A stretch of DNA of 64,000 bases from Aurantimicrobium minutum. GTDB taxonomy: Bacteria > Actinomycetota > Actinomycetes > Actinomycetales > Microbacteriaceae. The stretch spans positions 434,001-498,000 of the forward strand of contig NZ_JARXXV010000001.1 of assembly GCF_029893825.1 (NCBI RefSeq). Reading direction: 5' to 3'. A program made the position numbers and the translations under genes. Below are positions 53,756 through 63,877 of this stretch, piece by piece (position 1 is the first letter of the stretch; each line of letters begins with the position of its first letter). Under the pieces are notes generated by a model that had not been told where the DNA came from, searched no databases, and saw only the letters and a list, made by a program, of their open reading frames with translations.

Positions 53756-55576
53756 ATGGCACAGAGCGTCATTCAGTTTGATACCCCCGCCCTCGTCCCA
53801 GCAGATCCTCAAGCAAACACCACGCAAGTCTTGCTTGATCGAGTTCGAGAAACTCCTCACAATGCCCTCTTTTCCCTGCCTGTTGACGACGGCTGGAAAG
53901 ACGTCACTTCCACTGAATTTCACAACCAAGTTGTTGCTTTAGCAAAAGGTTTTATTGCCAGTGGAATCAAACAAGGTGATCGTGTTGGTCTGATGTGTAA
54001 GACCCGCTACGAGTGGAGCCTGATTGACTTTGCTATGTGGTTCGCCGGCGCCGCTTTGGTACCCATTTATGAAACGAGCGCGCCTAGCCAAATCCAATGG
54101 ATATTGGAAGATTCTGAAGCAGTTGCTCTCATCGTTGAGACCCCCGATCACCTCAAGAGATTTGAAGAAATCCGTTCTGACGCCCCCTTCGTTCACTCTG
54201 TATGGCAAATAGATGCTGGTGACCTCGAGGCACTCGTCATTGCAGGAACCGGCATTTCGGATGCTGAAGTAGAAGAACGTCGTTCATCACTTCACGGTAG
54301 TGACCTTGCAACCTTGATTTACACCTCGGGTTCGACCGGCAAGCCCAAGGGCTGCGTCCTCACACACTCCAACTTCTTGGAGTTAGCACGCAATGCCCGA
54401 GCTGCCGTCCCCGAGGTGGTCAACCCACAAGCCTCCACCCTGCTGTTCATCACCACAGCACACATTTTTGCTCGCTTTATTTCCATCCTCGCCATTGAGG
54501 GTGGCGTTAAAGTTGGCCACCAAGGTGACACTTCGCAGTTGCTGCCAGCTATGCAGTCTTTCAAACCAACCTTCCTGTTGGCTGTTCCCCGAGTTTTCGA
54601 GAAGGTCTATAACTCAGCAGAACAGAAAGCAGAAGCAGGCGGTAAGGGCAACATCTTCCGTGCTGCCGCGAAGACCGCCATCGAATATTCCAAAGCAGAG
54701 ATGACCGGTCATATCCCCTTTGGACTCAAACTCAAGTTTGCTGTCCTAGACAAACTTGTTCTCTCCAAGCTCCGTGCAGCGCTGGGTGGTCGGTGCGAAT
54801 ACGCCATTAGTGGTTCTGCTCCACTAGGCGATCGTTTAGGACACTTCTTCCACGCACTCGGTTTAGTTGTTTTGGAAGGTTATGGCCTGACCGAGACAAC
54901 AGCACCAATCTCTATCAACCTGCCATCCAAATTCGTCATTGGTACCGTCGGCCCCGCATTGCCCGGTTGTTCTGTTCGTCTGGGCGAAGATGGGGAAATC
55001 GAAGCTGCTGGCATCAACGTATTCAAGGAATACTGGAAAAACCCACAGGCAACTGCCGAATCATTCCATGATGGTTGGTTCAAAACTGGTGACATCGGTG
55101 AAATCGATAAGGACGGTTACATCACCATCACTGGTCGTAAAAAGGAAATCTTGGTCACCGCTGGTGGGAAGAATGTGGCTCCAGCCTTCCTCGAGGATCC
55201 AATTCGTGCAAACCCTGTCATCAGCCAAGTAGTGGCTGTGGGCGACGCAAAACCCTTCATTTCAGCTCTGATTACTCTTGATCCAGAAATGTTGCCTATG
55301 TGGCTGACAAACAACAAGCTAGATCCGTCGATGTCTCTTGCTGAAGCAGCTCAAAACCCTGTTGTTATTGCAGAAGTTCAAGCTGCTGTAGACCGCGCTA
55401 ATGCTCGTGTTTCTCGAGCTGAATCGATTCGAAAGTTCACCATTTTGCCGATTCTGTTCACTGAAGAATCTGGTCACCTGACCCCGAAGATGAGCATCAA
55501 ACGCAATGTCATTGTCAAGGACTTTGCTCAAGAAATTGAGGCAATGTATGCAGGCGCCTCAGGAGCAGTGGACTAA
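53756..55576 (+). CDS. Long-chain fatty acid-CoA ligase (AMP-forming)
   Basis: 606 residues of the ANL superfamily. P-loop-like '[20 protein letters not shown]' (about 189-208), '[13 protein letters not shown]' and '[45 protein letters not shown]'. The last is the long-chain variant, where the usual 'SGG..I' region is 'TAGGKNVAP'. It activates fatty acids with ATP and CoA. The neighbouring plsC may use the product. Start ATG 53756 has AAAGGAG 7 bases upstream. Confidence 0.94.
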   Translation: MAQSVIQFDTPALVPADPQANTTQVLLDRVRETPHNALFSLPVDDGWKDVTSTEFHNQVVALAKGFIASGIKQGDRVGLMCKTRYEWSLIDFAMWFAGAALVPIYETSAPSQIQWILEDSEAVALIVETPDHLKRFEEIRSDAPFVHSVWQIDAGDLEALVIAGTGISDAEVEERRSSLHGSDLATLIYTSGSTGKPKGCVLTHSNFLELARNARAAVPEVVNPQASTLLFITTAHIFARFISILAIEGGVKVGHQGDTSQLLPAMQSFKPTFLLAVPRVFEKVYNSAEQKAEAGGKGNIFRAAAKTAIEYSKAEMTGHIPFGLKLKFAVLDKLVLSKLRAALGGRCEYAISGSAPLGDRLGHFFHALGLVVLEGYGLTETTAPISINLPSKFVIGTVGPALPGCSVRLGEDGEIEAAGINVFKEYWKNPQATAESFHDGWFKTGDIGEIDKDGYITITGRKKEILVTAGGKNVAPAFLEDPIRANPVISQVVAVGDAKPFISALITLDPEMLPMWLTNNKLDPSMSLAEAAQNPVVIAEVQAAVDRANARVSRAESIRKFTILPILFTEESGHLTPKMSIKRNVIVKDFAQEIEAMYAGASGAVD

Positions 55577-56064
55577 AACCAGTCACTCTCGCGCACTTGG
55601 CGCATAGCTTCTTTTCGAGTGGGCTGATCAAGACGATCGAGATAAACCATGCCGTCGAGGTGATCACACTCGTGCTGCAAGGCTTGGGCCATCAGCCCTT
55701 CCCCCTCGAGCACTAGGACGTTGCCGTCTAAATCAATTCCTTCGACCTTGGCATAGGGGAAACGCGGAGTCCTGAACCAGAGGTTGGGGATACTCAGGCA
55801 TCCTTCTTCAACCAATTCAAGTTCGCCCTGAGTCTCAACTATTCGTGGGTTGAGTATGTAGCCAACGTCTCCATGGACGTTGTAACTGAATGCGCGAAGC
55901 CCTACGCCAATTTGTGTTGCGGCAACTCCAGCGCGTCCTGGAATCTTGACTGAGTCCAGTAAGTCTTCGACCAGAGCACGAATCTTCTCGTCAATGACGA
56001 GAATTTCCTCTGTAGGTGTCTTTAGAACTGGATCGCCAAAGATTCTGATGGGACGTTCAGTCAT
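55573..56064 (-). CDS. def: Peptide deformylase
   Basis: 163 residues. Motif 1 '[13 protein letters not shown]' (GxGxAAxQ, first Gly-x-Gly read as Gly-Arg-Ala-Gly), motif 2 'EEGCLSIPN' (EGCLS, metal Cys) and motif 3 '[17 protein letters not shown]' (HExxH reads HECDH). It removes formyl from nascent proteins co-translationally. It converges on the ligase gene with a 4-base overlap. Confidence 0.96.
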   Translation of the reverse strand: MTERPIRIFGDPVLKTPTEEILVIDEKIRALVEDLLDSVKIPGRAGVAATQIGVGLRAFSYNVHGDVGYILNPRIVETQGELELVEEGCLSIPNLWFRTPRFPYAKVEGIDLDGNVLVLEGEGLMAQALQHECDHLDGMVYLDRLDQPTRKEAMRQVRESDWF

Positions 56065-56078
56065 TGCAACAGCGTTGT

Positions 56079-57371
56079 TTAGAGTCCGTCAACAACCAAG
56101 GAAGCCAATTGACGTGCGGCTTCTTGTGTCTCTGGCTTAAGCTTCTTGAAATCGATGTAAGAACCTGCGGCGAGCATCGCGTCATATGGAACGCGAACTG
56201 TCTCACGAACGCGTGACTTGAAGTGATCTTCAATTTCACGAAGCTTGATCAAGTTAGTTCCTTGCGTTGCAGTGTTGATAGCCACGATGGTGTTCTTCAC
56301 GAGATCGCCGTAACCGTTTGATTCAAGCCAAGTCAGTGTTTCAGACGCCAGGCGCGCTTCGTCAAAAGAACCGCCAGAAACGATGACGAGACCGTCAGCT
56401 CGCTGCAGGGTTGCACCCATCACAGAGTGAATAATTCCCGTTCCACAGTCTGTCAGCGCAACGGAGTAGTACCGGCTAGCTAGATCGGCAACGATGTTGT
56501 AGTCGTTCGCCCCGAAAGCCTCTGAAAGAAATGGGTCGGTGTCAGATGCGAGAACATCAAGACGAGTCTTGTCACGGTTGACGTACTCGGAGAAATCGTT
56601 GAAGGTAAGAATCTTCGCAGCTTCCGATACAAGGTCACGAACTGTCTTTTCCGTGGTCTTGTTGAAACGTTCTGCAAGAGTTCCACGGTCAGGGTTGGCG
56701 TCAATGGCAAGCACGCGGTCTTCACGTACCAAGGCCATTGCCATACCCAAGAGGGTGGTGGTTGTCGTCTTGCCCACGCCACCCTTACGAGTGAGCACAG
56801 GAACAAACTTGGTGCCACCAGTCAAGGGGCGACCGATACTTGCATCTAGAGCTTTACGGTGGCGGGTTACAGGTGAATCACCGAGATTAACGGCATGGAA
56901 CGTAACGTCATAGACGAACTTGTTCCACCCCTCAGTGGGCTTGTCACGCTTCTTTTTTGCATCCAATACACGCTCAGGCGTGAGCATGGAAACAGGTTCT
57001 GGCTTGGTTGAGGGCTCACCCGAGAGACGATCACGGCGTGTAGGAAGTGAACCAGTGTTTACGTCCTCATACTCTTCCACAACGATCTCTTGAACTTCCG
57101 AGACGACATCGTCATATTCCGGAGAAGTCACAACGGGATTTTCACCACTGAGTACGGCGCGCAAAGATGCTTCCATATCTGAACTCACGCTGCTCGTGAG
57201 AGAAACAGGAACTGCGGGAAGAGAGATGGAGGAAACTTCTGGGGCTTGTTCCACAACACGCTCTGTGTTGGTGGACACTTCAGAGATGCGCTCAGGTGCG
57301 GACTTCTTTGCTGCAGCCTTCTTTTTTGAAGTTGGTTTGCTAGCTGAGTTCTTCGGTGTTTCCGTGCTCAC
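56079..57371 (-). CDS. MinD/ParA-type ATPase with long N-terminal extension (EspI-like)
   Basis: 430 residues. Deviant Walker A '[12 protein letters not shown]' at 194-205, '[17 protein letters not shown]' (Walker A' partner region) and '[15 protein letters not shown]' (Walker B-like). The first ~145 residues are disordered and Lys/Ser/Val/Glu-rich. The bridging block '[20 protein letters not shown]' just before the ATPase resembles the type VII secretion-associated ATPase EspI (Rv3876) and its relatives more than chromosomal ParA. No ESX genes are visible here. Start GTG 57371 with AAGGA 7 bases upstream. Role not known; polar positioning or secretion-linked functions are inferences. Confidence 0.8.
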   Translation of the reverse strand: MSTETPKNSASKPTSKKKAAAKKSAPERISEVSTNTERVVEQAPEVSSISLPAVPVSLTSSVSSDMEASLRAVLSGENPVVTSPEYDDVVSEVQEIVVEEYEDVNTGSLPTRRDRLSGEPSTKPEPVSMLTPERVLDAKKKRDKPTEGWNKFVYDVTFHAVNLGDSPVTRHRKALDASIGRPLTGGTKFVPVLTRKGGVGKTTTTTLLGMAMALVREDRVLAIDANPDRGTLAERFNKTTEKTVRDLVSEAAKILTFNDFSEYVNRDKTRLDVLASDTDPFLSEAFGANDYNIVADLASRYYSVALTDCGTGIIHSVMGATLQRADGLVIVSGGSFDEARLASETLTWLESNGYGDLVKNTIVAINTATQGTNLIKLREIEDHFKSRVRETVRVPYDAMLAAGSYIDFKKLKPETQEAARQLASLVVDGL

Positions 57372-57414
57372 GAATAAATCCTTTAGATTGGCAACCTTGA
57401 CAGTCTACAGAAAC

Positions 57415-57448
57415 AACTTAGGCCTCGAAATATTTCAAGGCCTAAGTT
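57415..57448. terminator. 34-bp near-perfect palindrome after the surface-protein gene
   Basis: AACTTAGGCCT, a 12-base centre, AGGCCTAAGTT. The centre itself contains GAAATATTTC, so almost the whole 34 bases are self-complementary. It lies 16 bases after the surface-protein stop and upstream of the EspI-like gene (both minus strand). It most likely acts as a terminator (followed by GTTTCTG). Confidence 0.7.
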
Positions 57449-57463
57449 CTTGGGGTTACCAAA

Positions 57464-58717
57464 TTAGCTTTTTTTACGACGCAACCAGAGCAACACAGCA
57501 CCAAGGCCAACCATTTGAAGAGCAATAACGCCTGCAATCCAGCCGGTAGAACTTAGACCAGTATTTGCAAGACCAGATGAATTTGTAATTGAGTAAGCAC
57601 TTCCCGCAGGAATCAAACCCGCCCAGGTAAATCCAGCTCCACCAGCTGGAACTATAGGTGAAGTTGAACCATCTGCAGAAAAATACGCGTCATAGGTAAA
57701 GGTGTAACCATCTGGCGCGATGAAAGTAACAGTCCAGATACCTTCAGGGACACTTGGAAAAACAAAAGTTCCTGAAGCATCAGTTGAAAGTGTTCCAGTA
57801 TAGGCAGTCACAGGGCTTGCCCAAACGTTTGAGGCAAGCATAACTGTTCCACCCTTGAGCTTCTTAGAATTATTTCTCTTCAATACGGGAGTTGTGACAT
57901 ATGGATTTCCGTCAGGATCCTTGAGTTGAACAGTTACCCCTTCGGCGGGAAGTTCACCATTGTCCTGAAGTCCATTGTTGTTCAGGTCGTACCAAACAAG
58001 TCCAGCAATTGCCTGGGTAAGTCCATCAAAGTTCTGACGTGATCCGCCTGGGCTTGCTGGTGGCACTGTTACAGGAGGAACTGGCCCTTTAGGCACTGGG
58101 GGCAAATCTCTCATTGTGCTTGGTGAAGAAAGATTTTCAGCGGCATCTTCTTCGGCAGATTGTTCTGTCAAGTCTGCAAGTACATCAGAAGGATTGACTC
58201 CAGCAGCAACCTCAGAGTTGTAATACTCTTTTGCACTCATCTTCCGGCATAGACCGTAGCCGGAACCAGTTCCGAAGTAAATGGCCTTACCTGAAGTTGT
58301 CCAGTTAACGCCGTTATAGGTTTTTGCCGGAGGACCGTCAACAGTAAATGGAGGAATAATGTCTTGCCAAGTTTTGGCATTAGAAGCATAGTTGAAATTT
58401 GGGTCGAAAACGTTTGGGTTACCTGCATCAAGGTTATTGTGCTGTGTTCCAGCATGGTCACCTGGAGCATTTCCTGAACCATCAGGTTGATTTAAGGGAC
58501 CATCTACAGATGCCTTAGCAACCGTAATCATTCTGTAAGGATTAGTAGTTGAGTGAGTTCGGTGACAAATAGTTACCTTTGCAGGCTTCACGCGAGGTGT
58601 TGCATTTGCAGCACCTGCCGGAGCCACTACAAGGAAGAGGCTCGCAATAACCGATGCCACAAGCACCATTGCTTTGGCACGACTCGAAAATACGGTGTTG
58701 ATTGAGCGAATACTCAC
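57464..58717 (-). CDS. Secreted surface protein with SdrD B-like domain and LAXTG-type anchor
   Basis: 417 residues from the GTG at 58717 (GAAGGAAG just upstream); an ATG at 58747 lies upstream of that site. Signal peptide 'AKAMVLVASVIASLFLVVAPAGA'. An N-terminal block (about 45-165) has 'VTICHRTHSTTNPYRMITV', 'GDHAGTQHNN' and 'WQDIIPPF', with conserved-looking Cys/His. A Pro-rich linker follows, then an SdrD B-like domain ('GLVWYDLNNNGLQDNGELPAEGVTVQL', a calcium-loop-like start). The C-terminus has 'LANTG', a hydrophobic helix and RRKKS: a sorting signal of the LAXTG kind used by class E sortases. No sortase gene is in the window. Ligand unknown. Confidence 0.85.
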   Translation of the reverse strand: MSIRSINTVFSSRAKAMVLVASVIASLFLVVAPAGAANATPRVKPAKVTICHRTHSTTNPYRMITVAKASVDGPLNQPDGSGNAPGDHAGTQHNNLDAGNPNVFDPNFNYASNAKTWQDIIPPFTVDGPPAKTYNGVNWTTSGKAIYFGTGSGYGLCRKMSAKEYYNSEVAAGVNPSDVLADLTEQSAEEDAAENLSSPSTMRDLPPVPKGPVPPVTVPPASPGGSRQNFDGLTQAIAGLVWYDLNNNGLQDNGELPAEGVTVQLKDPDGNPYVTTPVLKRNNSKKLKGGTVMLASNVWASPVTAYTGTLSTDASGTFVFPSVPEGIWTVTFIAPDGYTFTYDAYFSADGSTSPIVPAGGAGFTWAGLIPAGSAYSITNSSGLANTGLSSTGWIAGVIALQMVGLGAVLLWLRRKKS

Positions 58718-58829
58718 GAAACTTCCTTCAAACAGGGAAAAATCCATTAACCTACAGGGGTTATTCCCTACTCTAGACCGAAAGTCGACAAATGAGTAAA
58801 CGTTAAATCAACTATTTTTCATAAAGTGA

Positions 58830-61800
58830 TTAGTTCGCTGGAGTTATAGGAGTAATGACAACAATGAGGTCACCAGCTTCAACCTGCTGAGATCTACTAA
58901 ATGAAACTCTCTCAACTCGTCCTGTAATTGTTGCGGTAATTGCGGCTTCCATCTTCATTGCTTCGATAGACGCAACAGGATCACCAGCTGCAACTGTTTG
59001 ACCCGGCTCAACCTTGACAGTGACCACACCGGCAAATGGTGCAGCAACGTGTCCGGCCTCGGTGAGATCTGCCTTCTCTGCACTCTTGGTGCTGATTTCA
59101 ACAGAGCGGTCTCTTACAAAGACAGGGCGTAACTGACCATTGAGGGTAGTCATCACCGTTCGCATACCCTTGGGGTCCACTCCACCAATGGCTTCGAGTC
59201 CAACATAGAGTCGAACACCACGACCGAGGTCAACTACGTGCTCACTGCCGGATTCCAGACCGTAGAGGTAGTCGACAGTGTCGAGGACGGAAACATCACC
59301 AAAGGTCTCACGAACTTGTTCAAATGCCTTTGTGGGCACAGGGAACAAGAGGCGGTTCAAAGTTGCACGGCGAGATGCAGAGTCACCAGAGAGTCCCGAG
59401 TGGTCAGCTTCAGACAAAGGAGCAATCTGAATATTGATTGTTTTGCCTTCGAGAACCTTCGAACGGAATGGTTCTGGCCAGCCGCCTGGGATATCTCCCA
59501 ATTCTCCGGCCATAAATCCAATGACTGAATCGGGGATGTCGTACTTCTGAGGGTTCGCTTCGAAATCAGCTGGGTCTGCCTTGACGGCAGCCAAGTGCAG
59601 AGCAAGGTCGCCCACAACCTTCGATGATGGTGTCACCTTAGGAACGCGACCCAGAATTCGGTTCGCGGCTGCATACATGTCTTCGACCATTTCGAAGTCA
59701 TCTGCCAGACCCAGTGCAATTGCTTGCTGGCGGAGGTTAGATAGCTGTCCACCAGGAATTTCGTGGTGATACACACGACCCGTGGGAGCAGGCAAGCCTG
59801 ATTCGAATGGCTTGTAGATGTTACGAACAGCTTCCCAGTAGGGCTCGAGGTCGCAGACACTGTCCAAGTTCAAACCTGTGTCACGCTCAGTGTTTGCTAG
59901 AGCAGCAACCAGCGCGGAGGCGCTGGGCTGACTTGTCGTTCCAGACATGGGTGCTGATGCAACGTCAACAGCATCTGCACCGGCAGCAGCTGCGGCAAGC
60001 AGGGTTGCCAGCTGGCCACCAGCAGTGTCATGGGTGTGAACGTGGACGGGAAGGTCATAACGCTCACGGAATGCTGCTACTAACTTTGCCGCCGCTGCAG
60101 GGCGCAGCAGACCAGCCATGTCCTTGATGGCCAGGATGTGAGCACCAGCAGCCACAATCTCATCTGCAAGAGAGAGGTAGTAGTCGAGGGTGTATTTATC
60201 CTCGGCAGGATCCAGCAGGTTACCGGTGTAGCAGACAGCGACTTCAGCAACAGTTGTGCCTGTTTCGAGTACTGCCTCGATTGCAGGTCGCATTTGGTTG
60301 ACATCATTGAGCGCATCAAAGATACGGAAGATATCAACCCCAGTTGCTGCAGCTTCTTGAATGAAAGCCTTCGTTACTTCTTCAGGGTATGGGGTGTAGC
60401 CCACAGTGTTGCGGCCACGAAGAAGCATCTGGATTGCCACGTTAGGCAATGCCTCGCGAAGTTTCGCGAGACGATCCCAAGGATCTTCTCCCAAGAATCG
60501 CAGAGCAACGTCATATGTAGCCCCGCCCCAGGCTTCAACTGAGAGTAGTTCTGGTGTCATTCGCGCCACATATGGTGCAACGTTGACTAAGTCCTTGGTG
60601 CGAACGCGAGTAGCCAGCAGAGACTGGTGTGCATCTCGGAAGGTTGTCTCGGTGACTGCCACAGCCTTTTGCTGTCGCAATGCTTCAGCAAATTTCTTAG
60701 GACCAAGTTCGAGAAGACGCTGACGGCTTCCTGCAGGAGCAGGAGTACTCAGGTCAATGCGAGGCAATTTTGCCTTGGGGTCTGCACCGGTCGGACGTGG
60801 CCCGTTGGGCTTGTTGACGGTGACATCAGTAACCCAGTTGAGAATTTTGGTGCCACGGTCCTTGGACTCACGTCCCGTGAGCAGGTGTGGTCGCTCATCG
60901 ATGAAGCTCGTGGAGAGGTCTCCTGCTTTGAACTGTTCATCGTCGAGAACACCCTGAAGGAACGGAATGTTCGTGGAGACACCACGGATACGGAATTCAG
61001 CCAGTGCACGACGAGAACGATCGACGGCAGCTTCATACGTACGACCACGGCATGTGAGCTTGACCAGCATGGAATCGAAGTGTGGGCTGATCTGTGAACC
61101 AGGGCTGACCGTTCCACCATCGAGACGGATACCAGCACCACCGGGTGAGCGGTAGGTTGTGATCTTGCCAGTGTCTGGACGGAATCCCTGCGAAGGGTCT
61201 TCTGTCGTGATTCGGCACTGCAGGGCGAAACCACGGACGTGAACACTTTCTTGGTGAAGACCAAGATCCGCAAGACTCTCCCCTGCCGCGATACGCATCT
61301 GCGACTGAACCAGGTCCACATCAGTGACTTCTTCGGTAACGGTGTGTTCTACCTGAATACGGGGGTTCATTTCAATGAATACATGCTGACCGGCACGTTC
61401 ACCTGCTGTATCAACCAAGAATTCGACAGTTCCAGCGTTCTGGTAACCGATAGAACGAGCAAATGCGACGGCGTCACGGTGGAGTGCTGCACGTAGTTCA
61501 TCTGAAATGTTGGGTGCTGGCGCAATTTCGACAACTTTTTGGTGACGGCGTTGCACTGAGCAGTCACGCTCAAAGAGGTGAATGGTTTCACCTTGACCAT
61601 CGGCAAGAATTTGAACCTCGATGTGACGAGGACGAAGCACAGCCTGCTCCAGGAACATTCGGCCATCTCCGAACGCACTTTCTGCTTCACGCATTGCTGC
61701 TTCGAGTGCTGGACGAAGTTCGTCCATGGTTTCCACACGACGCATGCCGCGTCCACCACCACCGGCGACAGCCTTGGCGAAGATGGGGAAACCAATTTCG

Positions 61801-62246
61801 GCAGCCTGCTCCAGCAGGTGTTCGATATCAGTGGTTGCTTGAGTGGACTTGAGTACTGGTACACCAGCTGCAATAGCGTGGTCTTTTGCCGTGACCTTAT
61901 TTCCGGCCATTTCCAATACGCGGGCAGGTGGGCCGATAAAGGTGATGCCATTGTCCGCTGCAGCTTGTGCGAGCTCAGGGTTTTCTGAGAGGAAACCGTA
62001 GCCAGGGTAGATTGCGTCGGCGCCGGAGAGCTTGGCTACACGAATGATTTCATGCACATCGAGGTATGCACGTACTGGGTGACCTGGTTCACCAATCTGG
62101 TATGCCTCATCCGCCTTTTGGCGGTGAAGAGAACTGCGATCTTCCTCAGGAAATACCGCAACTGTCTTGGCTCCGAGCTCAACTGCCGCGCGAAAGGCGC
62201 GGATTGCGATTTCGCCTCGGTTTGCAACCAGAATTTTCTTGAACAT
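58830..62246 (-). CDS. pyc: Pyruvate carboxylase
   Basis: 1138 residues, the full single-chain enzyme. Biotin carboxylase with 'AKAVAGGGGRGMRRV' (ATP-grasp Gly loop) and 'FIEMNPRIQVEHTVTEEVT'. The carboxyltransferase barrel follows (about 530-820; 'TTFRDAHQSLLATRVRTKDL', 'HVHTHDTAGGQLATLL'), then the allosteric/PYC_OADA region and a biotinyl domain near the C-terminus with 'SIEAMKMEAAI' (biotin Lys about 1098). It replenishes oxaloacetate from pyruvate, bicarbonate and ATP. Divergent from the ParA-family gene across ~74 bases. Confidence 0.97.
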   Translation of the reverse strand: MFKKILVANRGEIAIRAFRAAVELGAKTVAVFPEEDRSSLHRQKADEAYQIGEPGHPVRAYLDVHEIIRVAKLSGADAIYPGYGFLSENPELAQAAADNGITFIGPPARVLEMAGNKVTAKDHAIAAGVPVLKSTQATTDIEHLLEQAAEIGFPIFAKAVAGGGGRGMRRVETMDELRPALEAAMREAESAFGDGRMFLEQAVLRPRHIEVQILADGQGETIHLFERDCSVQRRHQKVVEIAPAPNISDELRAALHRDAVAFARSIGYQNAGTVEFLVDTAGERAGQHVFIEMNPRIQVEHTVTEEVTDVDLVQSQMRIAAGESLADLGLHQESVHVRGFALQCRITTEDPSQGFRPDTGKITTYRSPGGAGIRLDGGTVSPGSQISPHFDSMLVKLTCRGRTYEAAVDRSRRALAEFRIRGVSTNIPFLQGVLDDEQFKAGDLSTSFIDERPHLLTGRESKDRGTKILNWVTDVTVNKPNGPRPTGADPKAKLPRIDLSTPAPAGSRQRLLELGPKKFAEALRQQKAVAVTETTFRDAHQSLLATRVRTKDLVNVAPYVARMTPELLSVEAWGGATYDVALRFLGEDPWDRLAKLREALPNVAIQMLLRGRNTVGYTPYPEEVTKAFIQEAAATGVDIFRIFDALNDVNQMRPAIEAVLETGTTVAEVAVCYTGNLLDPAEDKYTLDYYLSLADEIVAAGAHILAIKDMAGLLRPAAAAKLVAAFRERYDLPVHVHTHDTAGGQLATLLAAAAAGADAVDVASAPMSGTTSQPSASALVAALANTERDTGLNLDSVCDLEPYWEAVRNIYKPFESGLPAPTGRVYHHEIPGGQLSNLRQQAIALGLADDFEMVEDMYAAANRILGRVPKVTPSSKVVGDLALHLAAVKADPADFEANPQKYDIPDSVIGFMAGELGDIPGGWPEPFRSKVLEGKTINIQIAPLSEADHSGLSGDSASRRATLNRLLFPVPTKAFEQVRETFGDVSVLDTVDYLYGLESGSEHVVDLGRGVRLYVGLEAIGGVDPKGMRTVMTTLNGQLRPVFVRDRSVEISTKSAEKADLTEAGHVAAPFAGVVTVKVEPGQTVAAGDPVASIEAMKMEAAITATITGRVERVSFSRSQQVEAGDLIVVITPITPAN

Positions 62247-62320
62247 GTGACCCCTTCGAATGCCGCCAGCATCGGTTCGTAGTTAGGTACTCCCAGCCTA
62301 CAGAAGGTATCGTGGTCTCA

Positions 62321-63127
62321 ATGCACGTCGTCAGTATTAGCTCCCTTAAGGGTGGCGTTGGAAAAACAACGGTCACCCTCGGTTTGGCATCTGCTGCTTT
62401 CGCCGCCAACTTGCGCACACTTGTGGTTGATTTCGACCCACAATCTGACGTATCAACTGGTCTTGGCGTTGACACACGTGATCACCTCAATGTTGCTGAT
62501 GTTTTGGCTAACCCCAAGCTCAAAACGGTTCGCCAGGCTATTGCACCTGCCGGATGGTCAGCACCAGGACATGCCCCCATCGATGTCATGATTGGTAGCC
62601 CATCTGCGGTGAACTTTGACGGACCACACCCCACTGCCCGTGAAGTGTGGCGACTAGAAGAGGCTCTGGCGACTGTAGAGGACGAATACGACCTCGTACT
62701 CATCGACTGTGCTCCGAGCCTTAATGCACTCACTAGAACCGCGTGGGCGGCTTCTGACCGCGTTGTGGTGGTCACTGAACCCGGTTTGTTCTCAGTCGCA
62801 GCTGCAGACCGCGCTCTGCGCGCTATTGAAGAGGTTAGACGGGGTCTGAGCCCTCGACTACAACCCCTCGGTTTGATCATCAACCGTGTTCGCGCACAAT
62901 CACTTGAACATCAGTTCCGTATTCAGGAATTACGCGACATGTTTGGTCCACTTGTACTTCAGCCACAGCTACCTGAACGCACCTCGCTTCAGCAGGCACA
63001 GGGTGCCGCTCGCCCCGTTCACGCATGGCCAGGTGAGGCAGCAGCTGATATGGCGAAGAACTTTGACCAACTCTTGAACCGCATATCTCGTGCGGGCAAG
63101 ATCGGCGAGTACGCACCTCAAGCCTAG
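62321..63127 (+). CDS. ParA family ATPase
   Basis: 268 residues from ATG 62321 ('[27 protein letters not shown]'). Deviant Walker A 'KGGVGKTT' at about 10-17, 'TLVVDFDPQSDVSTGL' and 'LVLIDCAPSLNALTRTA'. No HTH extension and no parB next to it, so it is an orphan ParA, of a type that in Actinobacteria lies upstream of MerR-family genes. A GTG at 62312 is an alternative start. A TATCGT hexamer ends 7 bases before the ATG, suggesting a leaderless start. Terminator follows. Confidence 0.92.
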   Translation: MHVVSISSLKGGVGKTTVTLGLASAAFAANLRTLVVDFDPQSDVSTGLGVDTRDHLNVADVLANPKLKTVRQAIAPAGWSAPGHAPIDVMIGSPSAVNFDGPHPTAREVWRLEEALATVEDEYDLVLIDCAPSLNALTRTAWAASDRVVVVTEPGLFSVAAADRALRAIEEVRRGLSPRLQPLGLIINRVRAQSLEHQFRIQELRDMFGPLVLQPQLPERTSLQQAQGAARPVHAWPGEAAADMAKNFDQLLNRISRAGKIGEYAPQA

Positions 63128-63136
63128 TTTTCACGC

Positions 63137-63173
63137 AAGAATGCCCCTGCAATCGCAGGGGCATTCTTCTTTT
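63137..63173. terminator. Terminator between the ParA-family and MerR genes
   Basis: AAGAATGCCCCTGC, AATC, GCAGGGGCATTCTT, then CTTTT: a 14-bp stem between convergent genes, with a T-tract on the plus strand and TCTTGCGTG on the minus strand. Confidence 0.92.
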
Positions 63174-63192
63174 AAGACAATTATGTGAGGAT

Positions 63193-63738
63193 CTAGCCGA
63201 CCTTACGAGCTCGACGAGCAGCAAGTTCATCAGAGGCATCAGCAGTAACCGAAGTTATTTCGACCAGGCTGTTTTCTACCTCGCGAAGCACTTTGCCAAT
63301 CGCAATGCCGAATACGCCCTGACCACGGCTGACCAGGTCAATAACCTCATCATTGGTGGTGCACAGATAAATGCTTGCACCATCGCTCATCAACGTGGTC
63401 TGAGCAAGATCGTAGATACCTGCTGAACGAAGCTGATCAACGGCTGCACGAATCTGCTGGAGCGAAATACCAGTGTCAAGCAAACGCTTGACCAGCTTGA
63501 GTACCAAGATGTCACGGAAACCATACAAACGCTGCGAGCCTGAACCTGAGGCATCACGAACTGTAGGGACTACCAATTCGGTACGTGCCCAGTAGTCGAG
63601 CTGGCGGTATGTGATGCCGGCAGCCTTAGCAGCCTCTGCACCTCGGTAGCCTGCGTTCTCGTCGCGTTCAGGCATGCCGTCGCTGAACAAGACATCTAGC
63701 TCGTAGCGAGATTCTTCGCTGCGGTTCAGTTCGTTCAT
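63193..63738 (-). CDS. MerR family transcriptional regulator (Rv1828/Rv1830-like)
   Basis: 181 residues. The winged-helix part reads 'GYRGAEAAKAAGITYRQLDYWARTELVVPTVRDASGSGSQRLYGFRDILVLKLVKRLLDTGISLQQIRAAVDQLR'. The C-terminal half ('SDGASIYLCTTNDEVIDLVSRGQGVFGIAIGKVLREVENSLVEI') is the conserved partner domain of the actinobacterial MerR proteins encoded near garA and gcvH in mycobacteria. No metal-binding Cys pattern, so it is not a classical metal sensor. Target genes unknown. Confidence 0.92.
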   Translation of the reverse strand: MNELNRSEESRYELDVLFSDGMPERDENAGYRGAEAAKAAGITYRQLDYWARTELVVPTVRDASGSGSQRLYGFRDILVLKLVKRLLDTGISLQQIRAAVDQLRSAGIYDLAQTTLMSDGASIYLCTTNDEVIDLVSRGQGVFGIAIGKVLREVENSLVEITSVTADASDELAARRARKVG

Positions 63739-63877
63739 TTCCGGCCCTTACTAGAAGCAACAACCTTAAAGTTCAAGTTGTTGTTGAAAGTTTGTATCCC
63801 CAAACTTACAGACAGTTTTTAATCGTGTCTGGGATTTAAAGCATCACACGGCCTTTCGGCGTGTCGCAATCTTGGAT

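Noticed and set aside
60749-61321. 190-residue minus-strand ORF
   Set aside because: An alternative frame inside pyruvate carboxylase; Ser/Val/Arg-rich composition and no start signal.
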